Part shown: piece by piece, positions 53,901 to 63,100 of the stretch | Layout of the letters: each line of letters begins with the position of its first letter | How positions within the stretch are numbered: the first letter of the stretch is position 1 | Source of the DNA: Bacteroidetes bacterium B1(2017) | Lineage (GTDB): Bacteria > Bacteroidota > Bacteroidia > UKL13-3 | Assembly (NCBI GenBank): GCA_002256395.1 | Contig: NKJG01000003.1 | Location: 310,001-374,000 of the forward strand | Reading direction: 5' to 3' | Length of the DNA: 64,000 bases | Program-made: the position numbers and the translations under genes | Notes under the pieces: generated by a model | Told to the model about the DNA's origin: nothing | The model's input: only the letters and a program-made list of their open reading frames with translations | The model's database searches: none

Positions 53901-56900
53901 ACCTTTATGTGAGCAGTAATAGTAGTCAGATGGGATTATGGGCAAACCGAACCAATCCCTTAACTTTTGCCGCATGGAAATCTGCTTCTAATTCGGATAC
54001 TGCCTCAACCTATTATACATCCGCTGTAATTGATCCAGCTAATTTCTTTACCAATTATGCTATATGCGATTTGTCTATTAAACCAGCAATGCGCAATTAT
54101 GCAGCAGGCAAGGCCTACCCAGAAAGTGGTGTTACGGTTGATTATTTAGGTAATGCTAGGTCTTCGTCAACTCCAAGTGTGGGCGCTTTTGAATATCCTT
54201 ATACAACTCCTCCACCAGCAGGTACTTCTATAATGGTAAATCAAATTATTCCAGAGTATGGAATGGTTGGCAGTACCGTGATGATAAAAGGTTTAGGATT
54301 TAATAATCCAGCCAGCGATAACAAAGTTCTTTTTGGAAATATCTTAGCAACTATTGTTTCTGGTAATGATAGCACATTAGTAGTAACAGTTCCTCTAGGT
54401 GCAAAAGCAAGTCCATTAATGGTTACAAACCAAGCCAATGGATTATCGGCTCGCAGTGAAGCAGTCTTTAGGCCTATGTTTGCACCTGAAAAAATAAACC
54501 TAACAGAACTTGATTTTTTACCAGCAAAGGCTTTTGGAATTGCCGTAGATACCAGAAATATTATTTCTGCCGATTTTGATGGGGATGGAAAAATGGATGT
54601 GGCTGGTGTTAGCACCTTTTACGATTCATTGGTTTCTGTTTTAAGAAATACGAGTGAGCCCGGGCAAATTACCTTTGCAACAAATGTTACCTATCTAGGA
54701 AACAGAGGTATGAATAGAGTTTATGCCCAAGATTTAAATGGAGATGGAAAGCCTGAAATTATTAGTTCTAGTGCAGGAAGTTCAGGCATTTCTATTTTTC
54801 CTAACATATGTACTTTAGGTACAATTAGTTTTGGTTCCAAAATAGATATGCCAACGGGCCCAAATCCGGTAACCATTTTATTTGAAGACTTTGATGGAAA
54901 TGGGAAACCCGATATCATTGTTGCCAATCAATTAGGCGATAATTTAACTTTATTCAGGAACACAAGTACGGGAACTAATTTTTCTTTTGTTTCTAAGAAT
55001 TATCCTATTTCATTTTTAGGAAATCAAAGTAACATGGGTCTTACAAGCAATGATTTTAACCACGATGGTAAAAAAGATTTGGCTGTAACTTTTCCTTTCA
55101 ACAACAGGATGAAGATTTTGAAAAATATTTCACTTCTAGATTCTATTGATTTTATACTTGATCCAGTAATTTATACAACAGATACTTTTATAAGAGACCT
55201 GCAGTCGGCCGATTTAAATGGCGATGGTAAACCCGAAATTATTACCTATGCTTCATCTGATAAAAAGGTAAGTATTTTTGCAAATATTGGTACTGGTTCA
55301 CAGATTGCTTTTAACGATACCTTTACGTATAAAGCCCATCAACTGATTGCCGATTTGAGAGTATATAATGTAGATGGCGATAGTTTGGCAGACCTTGCCT
55401 TATATTGTGGAGACTCTGTTGTTTTCTTAAAAAACACCTCTACAGCTGGTAACTATAACTTTGTTTATTTTGGTTCAAAATATGTAAATGGCTCATTTAG
55501 GTTTGAAATGGCCGATATAGATAATGACCATAAAGTAGACTTATTAGTAACAGGTGGAAACAACGTTACCTTACGTGTATTCCGCCATATTTATCCTATT
55601 AGTAATAACAATATTGCTGGCACCGAAATACTATGCAGTGCTTCTATACCTAACCAAATTATTGGTAGCACAGTGGTAAATAATTACCTTATTCCATTTA
55701 CACATAATTGGATTAAATCTAGCACCTCTGCTACAACCAATTATGCTTTAACAAGTTCTCAAGATACACTTAAAGATTTTCAACCAGGTACCATCACAGG
55801 TAGCACTTGGTTCAAGCGTGTTTATATTTGGGATTATACCTATGATACTACCAATGTAGCTGCCAAAACTATTGCTAATTTAGGGGCCAATATCGTTATA
55901 GGAAACCAGCAAGTAAATTCAGGACAACTCGCTACCACTTTAACTGGTTCCTTAGTAAGTGGTGTTACCTACTTGTGGTTGAGTTCATCCGATTCATTAA
56001 CTGGATATGCCCAAGCTTCAGGAACAAGCACTGGTAAAAATTATGCTCCGGGATTAATGTTTCAAACAACCTATTATAAACGCATTGTTAAGATTGGTTC
56101 TTGTGCCGATACCTCTTTGTTTGTTAAAGTATCTGTAATTCTAGGTGCAATAAACAACCAAATAACTTCTGGAAATCAATTGAAATGCCAAGGTGAGGCT
56201 GTGGATACTTTACGTGCAAATATTCCAACAGGCTTAACAATACCAATTTCGTATTTATGGATCAATTCTACCGTTGGTGCAACAGGGCCTTATACAACTG
56301 CCGCTGGTGTTAACAACCAAAGAAATTATTTCCCTGGTGCTTTGGTTCAAACTACTTGGTTCAGACGTATTGCAATGGATGCAACACATACAGATACCTC
56401 GAATGTTGTACTTATAACCATTACAGCATCTCCGGCAAAACCTGTTATTAGTACAAAACCAGTATCACCAATTTGTTTAAATACAAATACTTTGAATTTT
56501 GGCGCAAGTACTGCAGCACCAGCTGGTGTTAGTTATGTTTGGAGTGCCGAAAACGCATTGCTTTATGCACAAGGAAGTACTAAGCAATTTAGTTTGGTAA
56601 CCTTTAATTCATCTGGTAAAGCGAAAGTTATTTTAACAGCAAGTGCGAATGGTTGTAGCAGCAAAGATGAAGTGGAGTATGATGTTACAAGTGAAGTTTC
56701 TCACCAAGCAACGGTAAGGTATTTTAATAAAAACTTTGTTTGTGAAGCTAATTTGGTAAATAAATACCAATGGGGGTATGATATTCAGCCTACTTTAGAG
56801 GGTGCCATTCTTACGGGTGAAATAAACCAAAATTACTTTAATGTTGCTCCAGAATTAGCTAGTAAAAATTATTGGGTAATTTCAAATACCGCTTCTTGTT

Positions 56901-57193
56901 ACCAAAAAACATATTACAATAAACCTCTCAACGTGCGCGAATATGAATTTGAGGAAAACGGATTGTTGGTATATCCAAATCCAGTGGGAAGTCAAATAAC
57001 AGTGCACCATAAAGATGCCAAGGGATCTATGCAGGTGCAGGTTTTAGATATGCATGGCAAAATTTGTCAAGAGGTGTTTTCGGCTCGAACCGAAACTATT
57101 TTGAATATGGAGGGATTAGCCCCAGGTGTATACATGGTGCGTTGTGTACTAGAAAATGATGTGATTGTAACTACCAAAGTTGTTAAAAATTAA
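50924..57193 (+). CDS. giant T9SS-secreted surface protein 2, 2089 aa
   Basis: Order: signal peptide (MKNRFLLLLFLLVSLNSFSQ), an N-terminal jelly-roll-like region, one FN3-like repeat of the same family as giant 1 (about 51700-51990), a parallel beta-helix-like region with many N-rich short strands (about 52000-54200), an IPT/TIG domain (about 54230-54480), FG-GAP/VCBS-like repeats (DFDGDGKMDV, DLNGDGKPEI and others, about 54520-55600), Ig/PKD-like modules and a T9SS type A sorting domain (VYPNPVGSQITVHH to the end). The C-terminal 300 residues parallel giant 1 closely (KYQWGYD, EINQNYFN, CYQKTYYN). The beta-helix hints at polysaccharide binding or an adhesin shaft. Confidence 0.9.
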   Translation: MKNRFLLLLFLLVSLNSFSQIITENFNYGTNADSLTSPTAGGANWTRHSGGGNLNRQLFYNPSSLSYAGYPLSGVGGSAEIWCTTRSEDLNRSFTGVASGSFYVSFLLRVDSVATGSTTGDYFIHYCDTFGSTLSNFRGRVFIRAGVAANTFQIGLSKSTIISPVYTSDYAFTNTLLIVLKYKFETVTTLDDSAFAYVFTSGVPTTEPAAPTLVAPDNQGASDLGQIRSICLRQGGSTYYKAIVDGIRIGNSWISSAGSLATVSTNSPSSITANSAVLGGNVTNIGGSSVTERGVVYSTSANPTTANSKVVIGSGIGVYSQTVSGLTASTSYHVRSYAINSTGTNYGGDSVFTTLAASGSTINVTVGPGGTYTSFTNPGGLFATINASGLTQNTVARVIGNTNELGTHSLNQFSPNYSLTINPDAATLRTIEMVAATRASDSLFIFNGADNVIIDGSFNGSGKYLLFRCANANQDSTGSVFSLVNDAREISISNCIIESNSNKGGTAAITIGNSNQAWGNDGFTLYGNLIREATGINTGGYITALLNSPGFSANYVQRNSRTTIKNNQFTGFRSTTLGMSILNILYAGDSLIIDSNQFYRGSNFAISAIGNFYCITTDNGLNAIITNNSLGGSNPNRSGAPISVGGQFIGININSTDTGSLTLVKNNKISNIVGTRGGQSDINGMWVRADKIVVENNVIGGLENPWDTIQGGGVMMAVYIDGFNKPDTAFVRGNTISHIKYNGKVSKGLTGLSVSKIISNGPEYLVCHDNVISDMFSNSLAFSNGTSGALIGLNINLSPNGTRDVFVYNNTIKNLSHRTDTTRYNANHIAGLVFGLYCGASSSGTYKSKIYTNKIYNLSALNTNIEDTGLFSTQVSGIICYQISGGYVSIYNNQVSLVAPNTSAVRYFGISCKGNNTNFQGNLRIVNNSVLLNGNSGANGVNGYSSAFSRELKQTAFVHNNIFMNARTGSNINMAIVNDSLAANWTDTTCQNNLYVSSNSSQMGLWANRTNPLTFAAWKSASNSDTASTYYTSAVIDPANFFTNYAICDLSIKPAMRNYAAGKAYPESGVTVDYLGNARSSSTPSVGAFEYPYTTPPPAGTSIMVNQIIPEYGMVGSTVMIKGLGFNNPASDNKVLFGNILATIVSGNDSTLVVTVPLGAKASPLMVTNQANGLSARSEAVFRPMFAPEKINLTELDFLPAKAFGIAVDTRNIISADFDGDGKMDVAGVSTFYDSLVSVLRNTSEPGQITFATNVTYLGNRGMNRVYAQDLNGDGKPEIISSSAGSSGISIFPNICTLGTISFGSKIDMPTGPNPVTILFEDFDGNGKPDIIVANQLGDNLTLFRNTSTGTNFSFVSKNYPISFLGNQSNMGLTSNDFNHDGKKDLAVTFPFNNRMKILKNISLLDSIDFILDPVIYTTDTFIRDLQSADLNGDGKPEIITYASSDKKVSIFANIGTGSQIAFNDTFTYKAHQLIADLRVYNVDGDSLADLALYCGDSVVFLKNTSTAGNYNFVYFGSKYVNGSFRFEMADIDNDHKVDLLVTGGNNVTLRVFRHIYPISNNNIAGTEILCSASIPNQIIGSTVVNNYLIPFTHNWIKSSTSATTNYALTSSQDTLKDFQPGTITGSTWFKRVYIWDYTYDTTNVAAKTIANLGANIVIGNQQVNSGQLATTLTGSLVSGVTYLWLSSSDSLTGYAQASGTSTGKNYAPGLMFQTTYYKRIVKIGSCADTSLFVKVSVILGAINNQITSGNQLKCQGEAVDTLRANIPTGLTIPISYLWINSTVGATGPYTTAAGVNNQRNYFPGALVQTTWFRRIAMDATHTDTSNVVLITITASPAKPVISTKPVSPICLNTNTLNFGASTAAPAGVSYVWSAENALLYAQGSTKQFSLVTFNSSGKAKVILTASANGCSSKDEVEYDVTSEVSHQATVRYFNKNFVCEANLVNKYQWGYDIQPTLEGAILTGEINQNYFNVAPELASKNYWVISNTASCYQKTYYNKPLNVREYEFEENGLLVYPNPVGSQITVHHKDAKGSMQVQVLDMHGKICQEVFSARTETILNMEGLAPGVYMVRCVLENDVIVTTKVVKN

Positions 57194-57207
57194 TTCTCAC
57201 TACTCGT

Positions 57208-58917
57208 ATGAAAACTTTAAAAATAACACTAGCCTTTTTAATATACTTTGGTTCTTGGCAAGTAAATGCTCAATCTGCCACAAGCAAAGGATTAGATGCA
57301 GAGATGCCCAATTGGTTTGTTGGAGCCAATTTACGTTTAGGGACTCAGTTTGTAAATGCTAAACAAAACAATTGGTCGAGCATGTATTTAAATTCGCTCA
57401 ATGCCAATATAGGTGAGTTAGATGCCTCAGGTGGATTGAATTATGGATTTGATTTAAACTTGGGCTATTTCTTCGGTCCCAAAAAGAATTTTGGTTTGGG
57501 TACCGGCATTCAATTTGTTAATCAACGTTACAATTTAAGCCTTGATAAATTTGCTATTGAATACCAATCTACGGATAATTTTGGAGGAGTATTTCGTCAA
57601 GGTTTAAGAGCAAATGATGGGGTAGAAGAGAAGCTTGTAGCAAAAAGTTGGGGCATACCTGTATTATTGCTTTACAAGAAACAATTAGATGCCCATTGGG
57701 GCCTAAATGTAGATTTAGGTGTAGTGTTTAATTTGTCGTCGAAAGCAAGCTATACTGCCCAGTCTAATTTTGATTATGAGGCAATCTATTCATTTGATGA
57801 CAATGGAAATCAAGTGTATGATAATAACCCCGTGCCTAACCCCAACGATTGGTTAATTACAAAAGCCCATTATGAAAAGGTAAATGCCGATGGTAATGTA
57901 AATAACTACTTTGAAGGGTTATATAACCAAGGATACAATGTTGGTTTAGGTGTAAGTCCAGCAAAAAAAGAAGGCGATGTGAAAGATTATGCCATCAAAA
58001 CTTCTTTCTTTATTCAGCCCGGAGTTAGCTACAGAATTAAGCCAAACCTAGCTTTGCATGGGCAAATTGCTTACCGCAGAATGTTAGTAGAACATGGCAA
58101 TAGCAGCGCTTACAGAATAACAGATACACGCGGCTCATACCAAACCATAAGCGATGGTATCAACACTAGTACGCAAGGTTTAGTGTCATTCTCAGTGGGT
58201 ATTCGTTATTATTTTGGATCAAGCAAACCTAAACCAGCTCCTGTTGTAAAAGAAGAACCAAAACCAGTTGTGGTTGAGCCTGCTCCTAAGCCAGATCCTG
58301 CAAAAGAAAAAGTATTGGTTCAGGTTAAATTGCAAGACGAAAAATATGGCAAGCCAGTACCTGGAAATATTATTATTAAAAAGGGCGATGTAGTAGTTTA
58401 TAATGGTGTGGCAGATGCCTCTGGTTTAAGTAAGTTTTACCTCGATCCAGGTGCTTATGCAGTGGGTGTAACTGCCAAAGGTTATATACCTGCCGAGGAG
58501 AGTTTAAACTTGTTGGCTTCAGAAAAAGGTACTTCCAAAACTATTGAATTGAAACAACCTAAAATTGAAAAAGGATTGGTGTTTAAACTTAGTGCCATCA
58601 ATTTTGAAACGGGCTTAGATAAGTTAACAAATTCTTCGTTCGATATTTTAGATAAAATGGCCGAAATACTAAAAGAAAATCCAAAGATGATAGTTGAGGT
58701 TGGTGGACATACAGATGATGTAGGCGATGATCAAAAGAATTTAGTTCTTTCTCAAAATCGTGCTAATTCTGTAATGAATTATTTAGTTAGTAAAGGCGTA
58801 AACCCTAACCAATTAAAAGCGAATGGCTATGGCGAAACGCAACCTATTTCTGGAAACGATACAGAGGAAGGTAGAAAGAAAAATAGAAGAGTAATGTTTA
58901 CGGTGGTGGAATACTAA
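57208..58917 (+). CDS. outer-membrane barrel with carboxypeptidase-like and OmpA domains, 569 aa
   Basis: The barrel region (about 25-345) aligns along its length with that at 48771 (for example NPNDWLITKAHYEKVNADGNV and GYNVGLGVSP). Instead of TSP3 repeats there is a P/K/E-rich linker (KPKPAPVVKEEPKPVVVEP), a small beta-sandwich resembling regulatory carboxypeptidase-like or PEGA modules (about 375-450) and a C-terminal OmpA domain (VGGHTDDVG, NRANSVMNYL, GRKKNRRVMFTV). It lies 14 nt after giant 2, mirroring operon 1. The same barrel with a different connector suggests functional divergence after duplication. Confidence 0.9.
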   Translation: MKTLKITLAFLIYFGSWQVNAQSATSKGLDAEMPNWFVGANLRLGTQFVNAKQNNWSSMYLNSLNANIGELDASGGLNYGFDLNLGYFFGPKKNFGLGTGIQFVNQRYNLSLDKFAIEYQSTDNFGGVFRQGLRANDGVEEKLVAKSWGIPVLLLYKKQLDAHWGLNVDLGVVFNLSSKASYTAQSNFDYEAIYSFDDNGNQVYDNNPVPNPNDWLITKAHYEKVNADGNVNNYFEGLYNQGYNVGLGVSPAKKEGDVKDYAIKTSFFIQPGVSYRIKPNLALHGQIAYRRMLVEHGNSSAYRITDTRGSYQTISDGINTSTQGLVSFSVGIRYYFGSSKPKPAPVVKEEPKPVVVEPAPKPDPAKEKVLVQVKLQDEKYGKPVPGNIIIKKGDVVVYNGVADASGLSKFYLDPGAYAVGVTAKGYIPAEESLNLLASEKGTSKTIELKQPKIEKGLVFKLSAINFETGLDKLTNSSFDILDKMAEILKENPKMIVEVGGHTDDVGDDQKNLVLSQNRANSVMNYLVSKGVNPNQLKANGYGETQPISGNDTEEGRKKNRRVMFTVVEY

Positions 58918-58941
58918 ACCGTAAATAAACTTTATAATTTT

Positions 58942-58990
58942 AAAAGCATGAAAGCTCCATTTTTGGTAGCTTTCATGCTTTTTTTTATTG
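58942..58990 (+). terminator. terminator after operon 2
   Basis: The 15-bp arms AAAAGCATGAAAGCT (58942-58956) and AGCTTTCATGCTTTT (58968-58982) are followed by more T residues. Confidence 0.8.
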
Positions 58991-58996
58991 CAAAAA

Positions 58997-59470
58997 TAAG
59001 TTTGGAGTTTTGAGCAAGAGTAACTTTGATTTTCATCTTAAGAAAAAGGCACTCAAAACTCGCACTCAAACTCCAACTAAAAATTCAGTGTGAAAGTGGG
59101 AGTTTTGAGCAAGAGTAACTTTGATTTTCATCTTAGAAAAATCCCCTCAAAACTCACACTCACACTCAAACTGAAAATTCAGTGTGAAAGTTTGAGACTT
59201 GAGCAAGAGTAACTTTGATTTTCATCTTAAGAAAAAGGCACTCAAAACTCGCACTCAAACTCCAACTAAAAATTCAGTGTGAAAGTTTGAGTCTTGAGCA
59301 AGAGTAACTTTGATTTTCATCTTAAGAAAAAATCCCCTCAAAACTCACACTCCTTCCTCAAACTGATTATATTTGCAGTGTGAAAGTTTGAGACTTGAGT
59401 AACAGTAAATTTATTTTAATTCTCAGAAAAAGCACCCAAAACTCAAACTTCACACCCCAACTGATTAAGC
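58997..59470. repeat. five REP-like palindromic units
   Basis: Five units of about 92-100 bp, each with a left arm around GTGTGAAAGTTTGAG-ACTTGAG, a conserved loop (CAAGAGTAACTTTGATTTTCA) and a right arm CTCAAAACTCGCACTCAAACT. The loop word recurs at 59021, 59116, 59208 and 59305, and more divergently in the fifth unit. Every unit can fold on itself. It occupies most of 58918-59572; only AT-rich sequence remains before the four-helix gene. Confidence 0.8.
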
Positions 59471-59572
59471 AGTCTTATTTTAAGATTGATGAGAATAATA
59501 AGAATAAATAATTCTTAAATTCTGAGACGCGGCAAGAATCATTTAGCTCTCTTGTTATAATCAAATAATAAG

Positions 59573-59917
59573 ATGTTTGATTTTGAAAAGTTAGAAGTCT
59601 ACCAAAAAGCAAAGGTTTACCATCAAAAAATTGCAGTTTATCTTTCAGAAACAAAGCTTACCTCGTCAGAAAGAGATCAGCTTAAACGTGCATCCATGAG
59701 TATTGTGCTCAATATTGCCGAAGGATCTGGTAGATTTACAAAGCCCGATAAGCGCAAATTTTATATTATCGCCCGCGGCTCTGTTTTTGAAACTGTAGCC
59801 ATTTTAGGCTTACTATTAGAACAAGCAACACTAGATAAACTAATCTATCAAAAATTCTATTTACAAGCTGAGGAGCTTTCTAAAATGCTGTTTGCGTTAA
59901 TTAAAAGCTTAGAATGA
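59573..59917 (+). CDS. four-helix bundle protein (S23/IVS-like)
   Basis: The 114-residue protein matches the family of small four-helix bundle proteins first noted in 23S rRNA intervening sequences: FEKLEVYQKAKVYH at the start, then RDQLKRASMSIVLNIAEGSGR with the hallmark N-I-A-E-G. They are related to the Avd protein of diversity-generating retroelements, but no reverse transcriptase is present here. The molecular role is not settled. It sits between two blocks of REP-like repeats, which suggests it moves or is maintained with them. Confidence 0.88.
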   Translation: MFDFEKLEVYQKAKVYHQKIAVYLSETKLTSSERDQLKRASMSIVLNIAEGSGRFTKPDKRKFYIIARGSVFETVAILGLLLEQATLDKLIYQKFYLQAEELSKMLFALIKSLE

Positions 59918-59931
59918 AACAATCATGAATC

Positions 59932-60166
59932 AGTTTGGAAGTTTGAGTTTTGAGCAAGAGTAATTAGGATTTTCATTTTAAGAAAAAGGAACTCAAAACT
60001 CACACTCAAACTCCAACTGATAACCAGTAGTTAGCGTGAAAGTTTGAGTTTGAGCAAGAGTAATTAGGATTTTCATTTTAAGAAAAAGGAACTCAAAACT
60101 CACACTCAAACTCCAACTGATAACCAGTAGTTAGCGTGAAAGTTTGAGTTTGGAGCAAGAGTATAT
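59932..60166. repeat. REP-like units including an exact 100-bp tandem duplication
   Basis: The word TAATTAGGATTTTCATTTTA occurs at 59961 and 60061, and the surrounding sequence repeats with a period of exactly 100 bp over about 59950-60150. The unit is a variant of the palindromes at 58997-59470. A third partial left arm follows at 60136-60166. Confidence 0.85.
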
Positions 60167-60176
60167 GATTTCTCCT

Positions 60177-63100
60177 TTATTGAATCATAACCTTCTTAGT
60201 TACGCGCTCATTGCCTTTTTCTATTACCACTAAATAAACTCCAATTGGCAGGGCTTGTGCGTCTACCTCCAATTTGTTTGTGGCAGTTCTTTTAATAGAA
60301 ATTGCCAGTTCTCGTCCTGTTAGGTCTATTAGTTTAACAGAAGCATTCTCCAATTCTTTTCCTTCCAATACAAAGTTTCCTGTGCTTGGGTTCGGGAATA
60401 AATTAATAAGCGAACCAAATTCTAATTCTTGATTGCTCAATAAGAAATCGGTGGTAAAACTATACTCATACCTGCTGCCAAAATCTGTTGGAAGGGTTTT
60501 TAATACACTTCCTTTCGGGTTTCTAAACCTTACAAAGCCATTTCCTTGTGCGGTGTTTCCCCACCACGATAGCCCGTCTTCACCTGCATCATAAACCACC
60601 AATCTATAGCACCCACTCAAAGCATAGGTTTGAGTATATAAAGTATTGGCTGTAGCAAAAGTTTTAGAATCTACCAATTTATTGTCGCCATCATACAATT
60701 CGTACGAGCTTTCTGTTGGGTTATTATTGGTTCTAAAATCCAACATAAAATTACCCGGAATAACCTCAGGTCTTTTAAAGCTAGAAGTATATAAATTATT
60801 ATAGCTATTGCCATCTGCTACTCCATTGGCTTTTAGTATTTCTACTTTAAAAACATTATTGCTCGAAAGCATTCCTGTGGCATAAAGTCCGCCAATTGGA
60901 AGGTTCACTGTAAGGGTATCTAAAAAGCCCAAAGAGCCCGTCCAGGTATAGCTTTGCTTTTGTCCTCCAACATTTATCCAATAACTAAACTCAACACTCG
61001 TAAGTGGTGTTGATCCCGAGTTTTGAAGAATAATTTTTGGTCCACTACACATTGGATTGCTGCGGCCATATACTATTTTATCGCTTGGTTCTTTTACCTC
61101 CAATATGCGTGCATCTAAACTAAAGTTTGCATTGCCATAAGTAACTAATTGATGTGCCACTTGGAAGTTATAGGCTCCTCCAGCTTTTTGCGGGAGTGAT
61201 GTATTGTAGTCAATGCTGGCTGTTTTGCCAGCAGTTAGTTTTGAACTTAAATTAGTTTCTTTTAATAAACTGCTTTGCCCTGGGCACCATCCTTGTCGGT
61301 CATAAATCCAAGTTCCTCCTTGTGGGAAAATTGGGTTAAAAGCACATAATTGAACAATGCTCCATTTATTAGCAGTGTCGTTATCAATGTTTATGCTATG
61401 CATTACGGGACCACCATTGGCTTCAAATTCACCTTCTGAGCCATGTCCTGTAATGGAGGATCTTAATTTAAAGGACTTACCTGCGGCTAAAATTGGAACA
61501 TTTACAGCGGCAAATCTACTTTGGTTATTTATGCTACCAATGCTTGCCGAACCTGTTCTGTTGGTTCCTTGCCAAATTTGGTTAAACTCCAAAACAGTGC
61601 GTGGCGGGGTTCCTACCACAAACCAAAATTCAATATCGTTTTGCTCCTGCGATTGTCCTCCAAGGGTCATCACAATGCGTTTTGAACCTTTTAATAAGGG
61701 CGCAAAATCTGATACATCATAATACCACGATTTTCCACTAGCGCCAAGGTCTAAGCCAATTCCATAAGGTGTTACAAACGACATAATTTCATTGTACCAC
61801 GGAAAACGTTTGTAGTAAGGCATGTTTTGAATTAAGAGCGTTCCTTCGGCAGTGTTTGCAAGGCTATCTATAATTAGCAAACTATCTACATCTCCATTAT
61901 ATATTTTGCTTGGAGCTGCAGAGTAAAGGGTATTAAAACTAGAATCTAATTTTACTACATCATTTGTTAAAGGCACAATACCTGCCTTCGATTGAATGCT
62001 GTATTTTTCAATATAGGTGGTGTTTCTTTTTATAGAATCGCGCACACTTATCGTTTGAATAGTTGTGTTATAAACACCTCTGGTAAATTCAATTCTAGGT
62101 CTAAGGTCTAATGGCATAAAGCCTTTTACAATTTTATCACCACGGTCGTAGGTCCAACTAATATTAGTTCCAGCAGATTGTTTAGTAAGTTTACTTTCTG
62201 TAATGCTTTGTCCGCTGCCTTCGTTCATAGGGTAATAAGCAACCAAATTTGAATTTAAATCTGTAAGCCCCAATGCCGATTTATTCATCAAAGTTCCAAT
62301 TAAAGAATCGGGTAGGGCTTTATTAAAAATAGCAAAGTCTGTAATTTTTCCTTTGTAATTATTTACGAGGTTTTGGTCTTTACCTAAGAACATATTTTGC
62401 ATGTTCATAGCTTTTGTTTTCCCTGTACCAGATAGCCACAAAGTGCCATTTACAAATATTTTCATCACTCCCGTACTAGCGTTTTTAGTAAACACCCAAT
62501 GGTTCCATTTTCCACCTTGTTCTTGGGAAGTAGCTGCCTTGTTAATTCTATCGTACCCACCTGCCGCAAAGCCACAATCAAAATACACATTGTTGTTGCT
62601 AAAAGGTAAATGAATGTTTAATTGCCTATTGGCTGGGTTATTATCTGTGGCATATAAAACAGAGGTATTGGCCGGCATTTGATTGGCATTACCAAAGGCC
62701 CAAAACGAAAGAGTAAGTTCGTTTTTAATAGTTGAAAAATTACTTGTATCTAACAAAAAATGTCCATTATTACTTAAATCTGCCGCGTAAATTTGATTGG
62801 CTGTAAGTCCCATTGGAATTGAAGTTGCCGCGCACAACACATTTATGGTAGAATCGTTTGGAAGACTATTGGTAAATGAAAATTGAACCAAAATGTTTTG
62901 TGTTCCATTCCAATTAAAGGGTGTTTTAAATACAATTCTATTGCTGCCATTTACAAATACATACTCGCTATTAAACACTTCTGTAAATCCGTTCAATTCG
63001 GCCTGAGCCGAGCTGGTGTTTGTAGAGTCGGTATGTTTTATAGAAACTTTTAAGAAGCCTGCTTTACCGCCTGTATTGTCAATACTTAAAATAAGGCTAT

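Noticed and set aside
59573..59917. Diversity-generating retroelement (Avd-like protein)
   Set aside because: The four-helix family is related to Avd, but no reverse transcriptase, template repeat or variable repeat was found nearby.
58997..60166. CRISPR array
   Set aside because: The repeats are about 92-100 bp, internally palindromic and contiguous without unique spacers of uniform size, and there are no cas genes.
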